From: CBDUBS01 sp965365445
GTDB taxonomy: Bacteria > Bacteroidota > Rhodothermia > Rhodothermales > DASSAV01
Reading direction: 5' to 3'
NCBI GenBank assembly: GCA_965365445.1
Contig: CBDUBS010000094.1
Location: forward strand, 1-13,232
DNA length: 13,232 nt
In this document: positions 1 through 7,434 of the stretch, piece after piece
Layout of the letters: each line of letters opens with the position of its first letter
Position numbering within the stretch: the stretch's first letter is position 1
The notes under the pieces: model-generated
What the model saw: the letters and a program-made list of their open reading frames with translations, nothing else
Told to the model about the DNA's origin: nothing
Database searches by the model: none
Translations under genes and position numbers: made by a program

Positions 1-893
1 CCCCAGTAGCTCGGCCCTTCGTCGCAGCCGCCGTCGGCCGGGTAGGGCAGAACGAAGTTGTCCAGGCTATCCATCACCCGGTAGATGAGCTGCACCCGCC
101 GATCGGCGTCGTCCTCAAGCACCAGGGCGGCAAACAGGATGTTCGAGTTGACCCACGGGTTCCAGTTGTTAACCGGGCGTTCATAGCGGCCTTCGGCCGT
201 CGCCTTCCGCCATCCGAAGCCCATGTACCCGAAGTCGCGCTCCAGGTAAGGGGTAAACAGCCGCCGGTCCACTTCATAGGCGATGCGTTTGCGGATGAGC
301 GGATGCACCTCGTCCAGAGCCGGACCCAGTAGGTAATCGGTAAACGCCAGCAGAGCGCCGGTTTCCGCCGCAAACAGGTCTACCGTAGGCTCCGACACGT
401 CCGGCAGAGGTCCCGGCGCGGCCTGCCTGCCGCCTACGTGCGCGGAAACGCCCCAGAACGACTCCTCCGAAATAGCCCAGATTCCATCTACGACGGCATC
501 CAGAAAGCGCCCCTTTCGTTCGAAGAGTTCGGCCAGCACCAGTACGGCCAGATTCTGGCGGCGCGGGAACGTAAGTTTTTCGTACGCGGCGCGGCTGGCG
601 CTGCGGCTGTATTCCAGGAACGCCGTAGCCGGGATGGGCTCCCAGCGGGTACCCAGTAGTCCCTCGGCCTCCTTTATGTAGGCGTTTCGCGTTGCGACCG
701 GAATGTTGTCCAGGCCGGAGGGGTCGGCATAATTCGGGAAGGGCTTCCACGCATCGCGCGGCACGATGATTTGCCGGAGCGTCTCCACGGGGTACGCAGG
801 AGCCAGCGCCATACGGTCGGTGCGCTCCTGAGCCCCGGCGATTACGGCGGGCCACAACAGGAGCAGGAAGGCTACTACTCGGTATAACTTCAT
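1..893 (-). CDS. Heparinase II/III-type polysaccharide lyase, N-terminal part (C-terminus outside window)
   Basis: The reading frame starts at ATG 893 and stays open for 297 codons to the left edge, so the C-terminal part is missing. Residues 1-22 form a Sec signal peptide (basic MKLYR, hydrophobic VVAFLLLLWPAVIAG, likely cleavage after AGA before Gln22), so the product is exported. The body looks like the all-alpha toroid domain of heparinase II/III and alginate lyase-like enzymes. The strongest evidence is VNNWNPWVNSNIL at 241-253 and DGGCDEGPSYW at 287-297, which resemble conserved stretches of that fold. Such enzymes cleave uronic-acid polysaccharides by beta-elimination. The catalytic Tyr/His region lies beyond the window, so activity and substrate cannot be judged. 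The gene follows argH after a 102-nt gap on the same strand with no clear Shine-Dalgarno, and it probably does not belong to the arginine operon functionally. Confidence 0.72.
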   Translation of the reverse strand, partial: MKLYRVVAFLLLLWPAVIAGAQERTDRMALAPAYPVETLRQIIVPRDAWKPFPNYADPSGLDNIPVATRNAYIKEAEGLLGTRWEPIPATAFLEYSRSASRAAYEKLTFPRRQNLAVLVLAELFERKGRFLDAVVDGIWAISEESFWGVSAHVGGRQAAPGPLPDVSEPTVDLFAAETGALLAFTDYLLGPALDEVHPLIRKRIAYEVDRRLFTPYLERDFGYMGFGWRKATAEGRYERPVNNWNPWVNSNILFAALVLEDDADRRVQLIYRVMDSLDNFVLPYPADGGCDEGPSYW

Positions 894-995
894 GACGTTA
901 CAGCGGTTGGGGAAAAGGAAGCGGACGTAAAAAGATCCATGTTTCCCTGCGTCGTCGCAAGGGCGGCCATGCCGAATTCTTGCCCCCTTCGCACA

Positions 996-2297
996 TCAAT
1001 CGCCGAGCCAACCGGCCCCGGCCTCCAGTTTCTTCCGGACGAGATCGGGGCGCTCCCGGCCCGGAAATCCGTCTACCCGGTAAGAGGCCAGGGCGGCGTC
1101 GGGATCGGGGGCCTGCAACCCGTCGAGGTGTTCGGCCGCCTGCCGGTAGGCATCCCGAAACGGAACGCCGGCCCGCACCCGCTCCAGCGCTTCCGCCGTA
1201 GCGAACAGGTCGGGGCTGCACGCCTCCCGCATCCGGTCGGCCTGAAACGATACCCCCGGCATCAGGCGGTTCATGGCTTCCAGGAGATCATTCGTCAGAA
1301 GCACCGAGCGCATGGCCGCTTCCTTGGTGAGCTGCAAATCGCGGTGGTACCCGGAGGGCAGATTGGCCGGCAGCGTGAGCAGCACGCTCATCTCGGCGAC
1401 CAGGCGGTGGTAGTGGGCGCGGACGAGCTCGAGCACGTCCGGGTTTTGCTTCTGCGGCATGATGCTGCTGCCGGTGCAATAGGCCGCCGGCAGCTTGACG
1501 AAGCCGTATTCGGCGGTGTTGAACAGCACCAGGTCGGAGGCGATGCGGTTCAGCGTGGCGGCGGTCTGCACGAACGCGTGGACGGCTTGCAACTCCAGCT
1601 TGCCCCGCGAGAGCTGCACGGATGCCACATGAAGCTGCACTTCCTCGAATCCGAGGCCCGCAGCCACCCCGGCCCGGTCGAGTTCGAGGAACGGCGCTCC
1701 ATACCCGGCCGCGCTGCCCAATGGCGACGTATTGACCCGGCCGTGGGCAAACCGGAGCGTCTCCAGATCGGAAAGCAGGAGTTCCGCATACCCGAGCGCC
1801 CAGGAAGCCGCCGTAGTGGGCATGGCCCGCTGGTAGTGGGTGTACCCCGGCATGATTGCCGCCCGGTTTTCTTCGGCCAGACGGATGAGGGATTCCACCA
1901 GATTACGGGCGCCCGCTCCCGCCGAGCGGATACCCTCCCGGAGAAAGAGGCGCAGCGCGGCCAGCACCTGATCGTTGCGCGAGCGCCCGGTATGGATTTT
2001 CTTGCCCGTCTCGCCGATCTCCCGCGTCAGGTACTCCTCGATGACGGTGTGGCAGTCCTCGTCCTCCGGCCTGACGCCGATCTCCCCGTCCCGCACCTTT
2101 TCCTCCAGCCGTTCCAGCCCGGTTTCCACCGCTGCCAGTTCATCCTGCGAAAGGATACCGATACGCCCGAGCCCTTCGGCGTGCGCCCGCGTTGCCTCGA
2201 TGTCGTACGGCAGGAGCAGGGTATCCCAGCGGTAATCCTCGCCTACCGTGAACCGGGTAACCCAGTCGGCGACGCGCACGTTTTTCTGCCAGAGCAT
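996..2297 (-). CDS. argH: Argininosuccinate lyase
   Basis: Catalyses the last step of arginine synthesis, argininosuccinate to arginine plus fumarate, in the cytoplasm. The 433-residue product carries the fumarase/aspartase superfamily signature GSSIMPQKQNP at 276-286 with the catalytic Ser in the flexible loop, TGRSRNDQ at 103-110, and GYTHYQRAMP at 151-160 with the catalytic His. The N-terminus (LWQKNVRVADWVTRFTVG...) lacks the WGGRF of enterobacterial ArgH and matches the Bacteroidota style. It is slightly shorter than the usual 445-460 residues and has no C-terminal acetyltransferase extension, so it is not an ArgH(A) fusion that would supply acetylglutamate. ATG 2297 lies 13 nt after the deacylase stop with no Shine-Dalgarno. 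It is the last arginine gene of the operon. Confidence 0.96.
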   Translation of the reverse strand: MLWQKNVRVADWVTRFTVGEDYRWDTLLLPYDIEATRAHAEGLGRIGILSQDELAAVETGLERLEEKVRDGEIGVRPEDEDCHTVIEEYLTREIGETGKKIHTGRSRNDQVLAALRLFLREGIRSAGAGARNLVESLIRLAEENRAAIMPGYTHYQRAMPTTAASWALGYAELLLSDLETLRFAHGRVNTSPLGSAAGYGAPFLELDRAGVAAGLGFEEVQLHVASVQLSRGKLELQAVHAFVQTAATLNRIASDLVLFNTAEYGFVKLPAAYCTGSSIMPQKQNPDVLELVRAHYHRLVAEMSVLLTLPANLPSGYHRDLQLTKEAAMRSVLLTNDLLEAMNRLMPGVSFQADRMREACSPDLFATAEALERVRAGVPFRDAYRQAAEHLDGLQAPDPDAALASYRVDGFPGRERPDLVRKKLEAGAGWLGD

Positions 2298-2310
2298 ATG
2301 GATTTGCAGG

Positions 2311-3393
2311 TTATTGGGAAGAAGTCAGATCGAAGTAGGCCCGTATGATCCGTTCGTAGACTCTAGCGGCGCGTTCCACCTCGGCCGTCTCGATGTGCTC
2401 CTCGGGTGTGTGGGAGCGCTCGCTCGGCCCCGGACCAAGTTTTACCGTCGGAACGTCGTGCAGGAACACCCAGTCCGACGCCGTCGGCGAGCCGAACGGC
2501 CGGGCCTCCGGGATGGCCTGCAGGCACGCCCGCACGATGGGCCGGGTGGTTTCGGTTGCCACCGGTATCAGGCGCTTGCTGTGTACGGCCACATCCGATT
2601 CGAGCAGTTCGCGCACCTGCTCCGTAATCTCGTCGTGGGTGTAGGCCGGGGTGGATCGGATGTCGAGGTAGAAGGTGCACAGGTCCGGTACGACGTTCCG
2701 GGCCGCGCCGCCCTGGATGGTCGTCACGGTGAGCGTGGGGCGCCCCAGAAAGGGATCTTCCCGGTCGAAGCGGAAGGTTTGCAGCCGCTCTATATCGCGA
2801 GCGGCCCGAAAGATCGCGTTGTCGCCCAGGTGGGCGCGGGCGGCGTGGGCCGTCCGCCCCCGAGCGTCGGCCCGCAGGATGAGCAGCCCCTTCTGGGCCA
2901 CGCAGGGTTGCAAGCCGGTTGGCTCTCCCACGATTGCGGCGCTCAAGGAGGGCAAATGCGGCCGCAGGGCTTCCAGCCCGTTGTAGCCGCCCCCGGTTTC
3001 CTCGCACGCCGTCAGCGCGACGAGCACCGCCCCCCCGGGCGGCGCCCAACCCTGACGGGCCAGGTTCAGCACCGCCGTCGTCATGGAAGCCACGCTTGCC
3101 TTTGCATCCACAGAGCCTCGCCCGTAAAGTTTGCCGTCTACGAATGTCGGCTCGAACGGGGGGTACGGGTGGTCGGAGGAAGGGGGCACAACGTCCAGGT
3201 GCGAGTTGAGCAGCAGCCGGTTATTCCCGTCGCCCAGGCGGAAATACAGGTTGTCGTCCAGCCGCTCCACGGGCAGGCCGGCCCGGCGCACCACTCCTTC
3301 CAGGTAGTCCGCCGCCGGCCCTTCTTCGCGGCTCAGCGAGGGGATGCGGATCAGATCGGCGAGCAACCGGACGGCGTCGTGCATGGGCGTCAC
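2311..3393 (-). CDS. argE: ArgE-like M20 deacylase (N-acylcitrulline/N-acylornithine deacylase)
   Basis: A 360-residue M20-family di-metal amidohydrolase. Visible metal and catalytic positions are His65 and Asp67 (HLDVVP), Asp96 (GRGSVDAKAS), the general base Glu131 with Glu132 (CEETGGG), Glu157 (GEPTG) and His328 (SHTPEEH). Because the neighbouring carbamoyltransferase is the N-acyl type, the expected substrate is N-acetyl- or N-succinyl-citrulline, giving citrulline for ArgG, rather than acetylornithine. This is inferred from context; the family also contains LysK- and DapE-like enzymes. The ATG overlaps the argB stop by 4 nt (ATGA), indicating translational coupling. Confidence 0.88.
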   Translation of the reverse strand: MTPMHDAVRLLADLIRIPSLSREEGPAADYLEGVVRRAGLPVERLDDNLYFRLGDGNNRLLLNSHLDVVPPSSDHPYPPFEPTFVDGKLYGRGSVDAKASVASMTTAVLNLARQGWAPPGGAVLVALTACEETGGGYNGLEALRPHLPSLSAAIVGEPTGLQPCVAQKGLLILRADARGRTAHAARAHLGDNAIFRAARDIERLQTFRFDREDPFLGRPTLTVTTIQGGAARNVVPDLCTFYLDIRSTPAYTHDEITEQVRELLESDVAVHSKRLIPVATETTRPIVRACLQAIPEARPFGSPTASDWVFLHDVPTVKLGPGPSERSHTPEEHIETAEVERAARVYERIIRAYFDLTSSQ

Positions 3394-4190
3394 CGGAATA
3401 CCCGCGTGCCGTTATCCCGCAGGAGAAGGTCGCCGGGAGACAGGATGAACACCTCGGGTATGCCCGCGGCCAGGGCGTCGAAGGCGATTTGCAGTTTCAC
3501 ACGCATCCCTCCCTGTATCCAGCCGTCCCGGAGGCCCGCCTCGAACCCGGGCCGGTCGATCTCCCGGATAAGGGAATCCGGGTCGGCCACGTCTCGCCGC
3601 ACCCCTCCCGACTCCGCTGCGAGCAGCAGGGTTTCCACTCCCAGCGCCGCCGCTATCGAATATGCCACCGTGTCGGCGTTCACGTTATACGTCTGCCCTT
3701 CCCCGTCGATGCCGAGCGGCGCTATGACAGGGACGTACCCTCCGTTCAGGAGGCTTTGGAGCAGGCCGGGTTCAACCCGCTCCACATCCCCTACCAGTCC
3801 GAAGTCCACTGTTTCGCCGTCCACCTCCCAGGGCGGCCGGCGGCGCACCCGCAGGATGCCCCCGTCCGCCCCTGAAAGTCCGGCAGCCGGAACGCCCAAC
3901 CGGATCGCCTGAGCCACCAGCCGCGTGTTCAGCGACCCCCGGAGGGTCCAGTGGATGATTTCCAGGTCCAGATCCGTGGTCACCCGGCGCCCGTGGACGA
4001 TACGCGGCTCATGCCCGAGCCGCCGGGCCATTTCGGTGGCCTGCGGGCCGCCGCCATGTACGACGGCTACCGGCTGCCTCTCGCGAAGCTGCCGCACCGC
4101 CGCCCACAGCGGTTCCAGGCCCTCCGGGTTGTTGACGAGGGCCCCGCCGATTTTGATCAGCACAGGCCGGACGGAAGTTACAGATTCCAC
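3390..4190 (-). CDS. argB: Acetylglutamate (acylglutamate) kinase
   Basis: Phosphorylates N-acylglutamate with ATP, the second step of the pathway. The 266-residue amino-acid-kinase-fold protein shows KIGG at 13-16, HGGGPQ at 45-50, LSGADGG at 105-111, NVNADT at 169-174 and GGMRVKL at 227-233 with the phosphate-binding Lys. I chose the GTG at 4190 because GGAG lies 5 nt upstream. This start sits inside the end of the carbamoyltransferase gene (13-nt overlap). A second GTG at codon 10 lacks a ribosome-binding site. Only 12 residues precede the KIGG lysine, so the N-terminal helix that builds arginine-sensitive hexameric kinases is absent; a dimeric, arginine-insensitive enzyme is expected. No acetyltransferase domain is fused. 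Confidence 0.95.
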   Translation of the reverse strand: MESVTSVRPVLIKIGGALVNNPEGLEPLWAAVRQLRERQPVAVVHGGGPQATEMARRLGHEPRIVHGRRVTTDLDLEIIHWTLRGSLNTRLVAQAIRLGVPAAGLSGADGGILRVRRRPPWEVDGETVDFGLVGDVERVEPGLLQSLLNGGYVPVIAPLGIDGEGQTYNVNADTVAYSIAAALGVETLLLAAESGGVRRDVADPDSLIREIDRPGFEAGLRDGWIQGGMRVKLQIAFDALAAGIPEVFILSPGDLLLRDNGTRVFR

Positions 4191-5197
4191 AGGTACTCCA
4201 GGATGGCTTTCTGCGCGTGAAGCCGGAACTCGGCCTGCAAAAGGTGAAGGGCGCTCGGGCCGTCCAGCACGGCGTCATCCACGACGACGTTGCGCCGTAC
4301 GGGCAGGCAGTGCATGAACACCCCCTCCCGGGTGCGCCGCATTACGTCCGGCGTGATTCGCCAGTCCTTCAGCGACGCGCGCAGCCGGCGTTCCCCCTCC
4401 GGGTCGGTGTATTGAAGCGGGCCGCCCCACGCCTTCGCGTAAATCACGTCCGCTCCGTCGGCAGCGAGGGCCAGGTCGGTGGTTTCCGTCACCGCTCCTC
4501 CGGTGGCATTCGCATAGCGCCGGGCCAGGTTCATCACCCCGGGGTCGAGCCCGTACCCCTCCGGGCGGGCCACCGTTACGTCCATCCCGAGCCGGGCCGC
4601 TGCCAGCAGGGCCGAGTTCGGCACGGCCATTGGGAGCGGCTTCGGGTGGTAGGCCCAGCTCAGGACGAACCGTCTCCCCTTCACCTCACCGTCGAAATGG
4701 GTCGTAAGCGTCCCGGCATCGCCGAGCGCCTGGCAGGGGTGATAAAAGGCCGACTCCAGGCTGAGCACGGGTACGGTGGACGCCGAGGCGAACGTGTGCA
4801 GCAGCGTCTCGTCCCGGTCCTGTGCGTAATTGTCGCCCGTGGCGAAAAGCCGCACGCCCAGCGCATCGTAGTAGCGCGAAAGCACGCCTACCGCCTCCCG
4901 GATGTGTTCCGCCGCGTCGCCGTCCATGACCTCGCCCTCGCCCCAGGAAAACCCCCACACGCCCTGCCCTACGTTGAGCGTGGTGGCGTGGGCGCCGAGC
5001 TGCGCCGCCGCCAGTTCCATCGAGGTACGGGTACGTAGCGACGAGTTGAAGAACAACAGGCCGATGCTTTTCCCGCGCGCCTTGCGCGTCCATTCCTTCC
5101 CCTTGCGGTAGTGGCGCACCGCCGCCTCTACCCGGTCGTTCCAGATGGTATCGTCGAGGTGCTGCCAGTCCAGTAAGTGATTCAGTGGAGGTTGCAT
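4178..5197 (-). CDS. argF': N-acylornithine carbamoyltransferase (acetyl- or succinyl-ornithine)
   Basis: Transfers carbamoyl from carbamoyl phosphate to N-acylated ornithine, giving N-acylcitrulline. The 339-residue product has the transcarbamylase carbamoyl-phosphate loop SLRTR at 53-57 within FFNSSLRTRTS, HPCQ at 153-156 and HCLP at 296-299. HPKPLPMAVPNS at 184-195, RPEGYGLDP at 211-219 and LPVRRN at 298-303 resemble the Bacteroides succinylornithine and Xanthomonas acetylornithine enzymes more than ordinary ArgF. The residue known to set acyl preference (Glu92 in Xanthomonas, Pro90 in Bacteroides, from memory) aligns with Ala96 in MDGDAAEH, so the acyl group cannot be assigned. ATG 5197 lies 7 nt after the argD stop. 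Confidence 0.92.
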   Translation of the reverse strand: MQPPLNHLLDWQHLDDTIWNDRVEAAVRHYRKGKEWTRKARGKSIGLLFFNSSLRTRTSMELAAAQLGAHATTLNVGQGVWGFSWGEGEVMDGDAAEHIREAVGVLSRYYDALGVRLFATGDNYAQDRDETLLHTFASASTVPVLSLESAFYHPCQALGDAGTLTTHFDGEVKGRRFVLSWAYHPKPLPMAVPNSALLAAARLGMDVTVARPEGYGLDPGVMNLARRYANATGGAVTETTDLALAADGADVIYAKAWGGPLQYTDPEGERRLRASLKDWRITPDVMRRTREGVFMHCLPVRRNVVVDDAVLDGPSALHLLQAEFRLHAQKAILEYLWNL

Positions 5198-5204
5198 AGG
5201 GTTT

Positions 5205-6383
5205 TCAGGCCGTATGGGCCGCGGAAAGAGCCCGGGAGAGGGCTTCGGTGAATTCGGTTACCGCTTCATTCGGGGTGTTGAGCGGAGGCATGAGCCGGAT
5301 CACGTTGGGCGCGTCGGCCCCGCCGGTCAGGACGCCCTGCTCGCGGAGCCGCCTGATGACGGGCGACGCCGGCTCGTGCAGTTCCAGCCCGATCAGGCAT
5401 CCCTTCCCGCGAACGGCCTTCACGCCGGGTTCCACTGCCTTCCGGATTGCTTCGAAAATCTCCGTGGCCCGGCCCATCAGACCCTCCTCCACGATCTGCC
5501 GCACCGTGGCGATCACGGAGGCCATCGCCAGCATTCCACCGCCGAACGTCGTACCCTGGTCGCCGTATTCCACGGTTTCGGCCAGGGCGTCCGAGGCAAA
5601 CACAGCGCCCACCGGCACGCCCGAACCGAGACTCTTGGCCATGGTGATCAGATCCGGCGCCACCCCCAGCCCCTGCGAAACCGAAAACGTGCCTGTGCGC
5701 CCGACGCCGGTTTGCACCTCGTCGAAAATGAGCGCCGCGCCGTAGCGGTCGCACAGGCTCCGGAGGGTCCGGAAATACGCCGGCGGAGCCTCTACGATAC
5801 CGGCCATGCTCTGGATCGGTTCGAGCAGCACGGCCGCCACATCGCCCCGATTCGCCAGCACGCACTCGACGGCTTCCGCGTCGCCGAACGGTACGAACGT
5901 CGTCTCGGGAAGCACCTCGCGGTATGGTTTGCGGTATCCCTCGCCCCAGGTGGCGGCGAGCGCCCCGAGCGTCCGGCCATGGAAGCCGCCCTCCATCGCT
6001 ACCAGGTGAGGCCTGCCGGTCCACTTGCGGGCCAGTTTCAGGGCCGTCTCATTGGCTTCTGCCCCGGAGTTGCAGAAGAACACATGCCCCATTCCCTCCG
6101 GGGCCAGTTCCGCCAGCCGCTTCGCCGCCTCGGCCCGCACCGGACTGTACACCACGTTCGAGTAAAACAACATCGTAGCGGCCTGCTCCCGGATGGCCTG
6201 CACAACTCCCGGCGGACAGTGGCCGAGCGGCGTAACGCAATGTCCGCCGTAAAAATCCAGATACTTCCGCCCGTCGGCATCCCACACGTAGCACCCCTCG
6301 CCGCGGACGAGCGCCACCGGCAGCTTCTTGTACGTCGGTATCTGGAACGTATCCTCCGTCTGAATGGTCTCGCTGGTCGTCAT
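5205..6383 (-). CDS. argD: Acetylornithine (acylornithine) aminotransferase
   Basis: A class III pyridoxal-phosphate aminotransferase of 392 residues that converts N-acylglutamate semialdehyde to N-acylornithine with glutamate as amino donor. Visible motifs are SGAEAN at 106-111 (phosphate binding), GGFHGRT at 132-138, FDEVQTGVGRTG at 220-231 with Asp221 facing the PLP ring nitrogen, the Schiff-base Lys250 in ITMAKSLGSG, and TTFGGG at 278-283. Length and motif order are those of ArgD. Succinylornithine or LysJ-type activity cannot be excluded on sequence alone, but the position between argC and the carbamoyltransferase fixes the role. ATG 6383 follows the argC stop by 4 nt. Confidence 0.95.
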   Translation of the reverse strand: MTTSETIQTEDTFQIPTYKKLPVALVRGEGCYVWDADGRKYLDFYGGHCVTPLGHCPPGVVQAIREQAATMLFYSNVVYSPVRAEAAKRLAELAPEGMGHVFFCNSGAEANETALKLARKWTGRPHLVAMEGGFHGRTLGALAATWGEGYRKPYREVLPETTFVPFGDAEAVECVLANRGDVAAVLLEPIQSMAGIVEAPPAYFRTLRSLCDRYGAALIFDEVQTGVGRTGTFSVSQGLGVAPDLITMAKSLGSGVPVGAVFASDALAETVEYGDQGTTFGGGMLAMASVIATVRQIVEEGLMGRATEIFEAIRKAVEPGVKAVRGKGCLIGLELHEPASPVIRRLREQGVLTGGADAPNVIRLMPPLNTPNEAVTEFTEALSRALSAAHTA

Positions 6384-6387
6384 AGGT

Positions 6388-7416
6388 TCAAGCCAGAGCC
6401 CTCCGGCCCACGATGCCGGGCAGCAGTCCGGCCGTTTCGGGAAGCCCCAGGATCAGGTTCATGTTCTGGATGGCCTGGGAGGCGGCTCCCTTGAGGAGAT
6501 TGTCGATCGCGAAGCACACCGCCAGCTTCCGTCCGTGCAGCATCCATCCGATGTCGCAAAACGGCGTGTTCACGGAAAACCGCATCTCGGGGAACGAGCC
6601 GTGATACAGCCGCACGAACGGCGAGCCGGAGTAGGCGATCTGGTACCACGACATCACGTCCTCGGTGTGCACTCCTTCCGGTACGTCAACCTGCGCCGTG
6701 CCCCATATTCCCCGGACCCACGGACCGGAAGCCGGCAGGAAGTGAAGCTGGGCCGACGATCCCAGGGTTTGCATCACCTCCGGCACGTGCTGGTGGAAAA
6801 ACGGCTTGTAAACCCGCACGTTGCCGTCCCGCGTAGGGAAATGCGTCGTTTCTTTCGCCCGAGCCCCGGAGCCGGAAGCGCCCGTGAGCGCCGTCACCGC
6901 GGCGGACACCCGATCCAGGTTGCGCACGAGCGGCCAGAGCGCCAGCGTGATCGCCGTGGCGAAACAGCCCGGGTTGGCAATAAAGTTCGTCTCGGCGGGG
7001 TACGGTGCGAACACCTCGGGCATACCGTACTGGAAATGCTTCAACAATCCGGGCGCCGGGTGGGTAAATCCGAACCACTCTTCATACGCCCCGGCATCCT
7101 GAAACCGGAAGTCGGCGCTCAGATCGATCACCGCTCCCTGGTACTGGTGCTCCAGCAACTGGACTACCGTTTCGGCCCCCTTGCCGTGCTCGGCGGCAAT
7201 GAACACCGCGTCGATGCCCTTCAGGTCGGAGAGGGCGTCCGGAGCAAACGTCAGGTTCGTCTGTCCGCGCAGGGCGGGATGGGCCTCCCATACCGGCTTT
7301 CCGGCATGTCCCCGGCTCGTCACCATTTCGAGTTCGACTTCCGGGTGGCTTATGAGCAGACGCAGCAACTCGCCGCCCGTATAGCCTGCCCCGTGAAGCA
7401 GCGCCACTTTTTTCAT
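6388..7416 (-). CDS. argC: N-acetyl-gamma-glutamyl-phosphate reductase
   Basis: NADPH-dependent reductase of 342 residues that turns acylglutamyl phosphate into the semialdehyde. The N-terminal Rossmann motif is HGAGYTGGELLRLL at 8-21, and the catalytic Cys is C151 in NPGCFATA. The middle block YKPFFHQHVPEV and the C-terminal IDNLLKGAASQAIQNMN are the family landmarks. The usual F-x-P-H-L-x-P motif reads FLPASGPWVRG here, without the His, as in Bacteroidota homologues I recall. ATG 7416 has the strongest ribosome-binding site of the operon (AGGAGG). Confidence 0.96.
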   Translation of the reverse strand: MKKVALLHGAGYTGGELLRLLISHPEVELEMVTSRGHAGKPVWEAHPALRGQTNLTFAPDALSDLKGIDAVFIAAEHGKGAETVVQLLEHQYQGAVIDLSADFRFQDAGAYEEWFGFTHPAPGLLKHFQYGMPEVFAPYPAETNFIANPGCFATAITLALWPLVRNLDRVSAAVTALTGASGSGARAKETTHFPTRDGNVRVYKPFFHQHVPEVMQTLGSSAQLHFLPASGPWVRGIWGTAQVDVPEGVHTEDVMSWYQIAYSGSPFVRLYHGSFPEMRFSVNTPFCDIGWMLHGRKLAVCFAIDNLLKGAASQAIQNMNLILGLPETAGLLPGIVGRRALA

Positions 7417-7420
7417 CCTT

Positions 7421-7426
7421 CCTCCT
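7421..7426 (-). promoter_or_regulatory. Strong Shine-Dalgarno of argC
   Basis: AGGAGG lies 4 nt before the argC ATG in the 18-nt gap after the P-loop gene. It is the only full-consensus ribosome-binding site among the operon genes; most of the others have weak or no sites and rely on stop-start proximity. It fixes the argC start and would let argC be translated independently of the upstream gene. Confidence 0.8.
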
Positions 7427-7434
7427 GATATGGG

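Noticed and set aside
894..995. Hairpin GCAAG...CTTGC after argH as operon terminator
   Set aside because: The stem is interrupted by AATT/CC and no U-tract follows directly; it is too weak to call.
2248..3912. Long plus-strand open frame (554 codons) across argE and argB, and similar ones at 939-2348 and 5214-6494
   Set aside because: They lie opposite clear arginine genes, are Arg/Pro/Gly-rich and show no family motif; high GC produces long shadow frames on the reverse strand.
6673..6730. Apparent loss of the catalytic His in ArgC (FLPASGPWVRG instead of F-x-P-H-L-x-P)
   Set aside because: Bacteroidota ArgC proteins I recall also lack it (FIPYRG-type) and carry the HQHVPE block instead, so this is a subfamily feature and not an inactivated enzyme.
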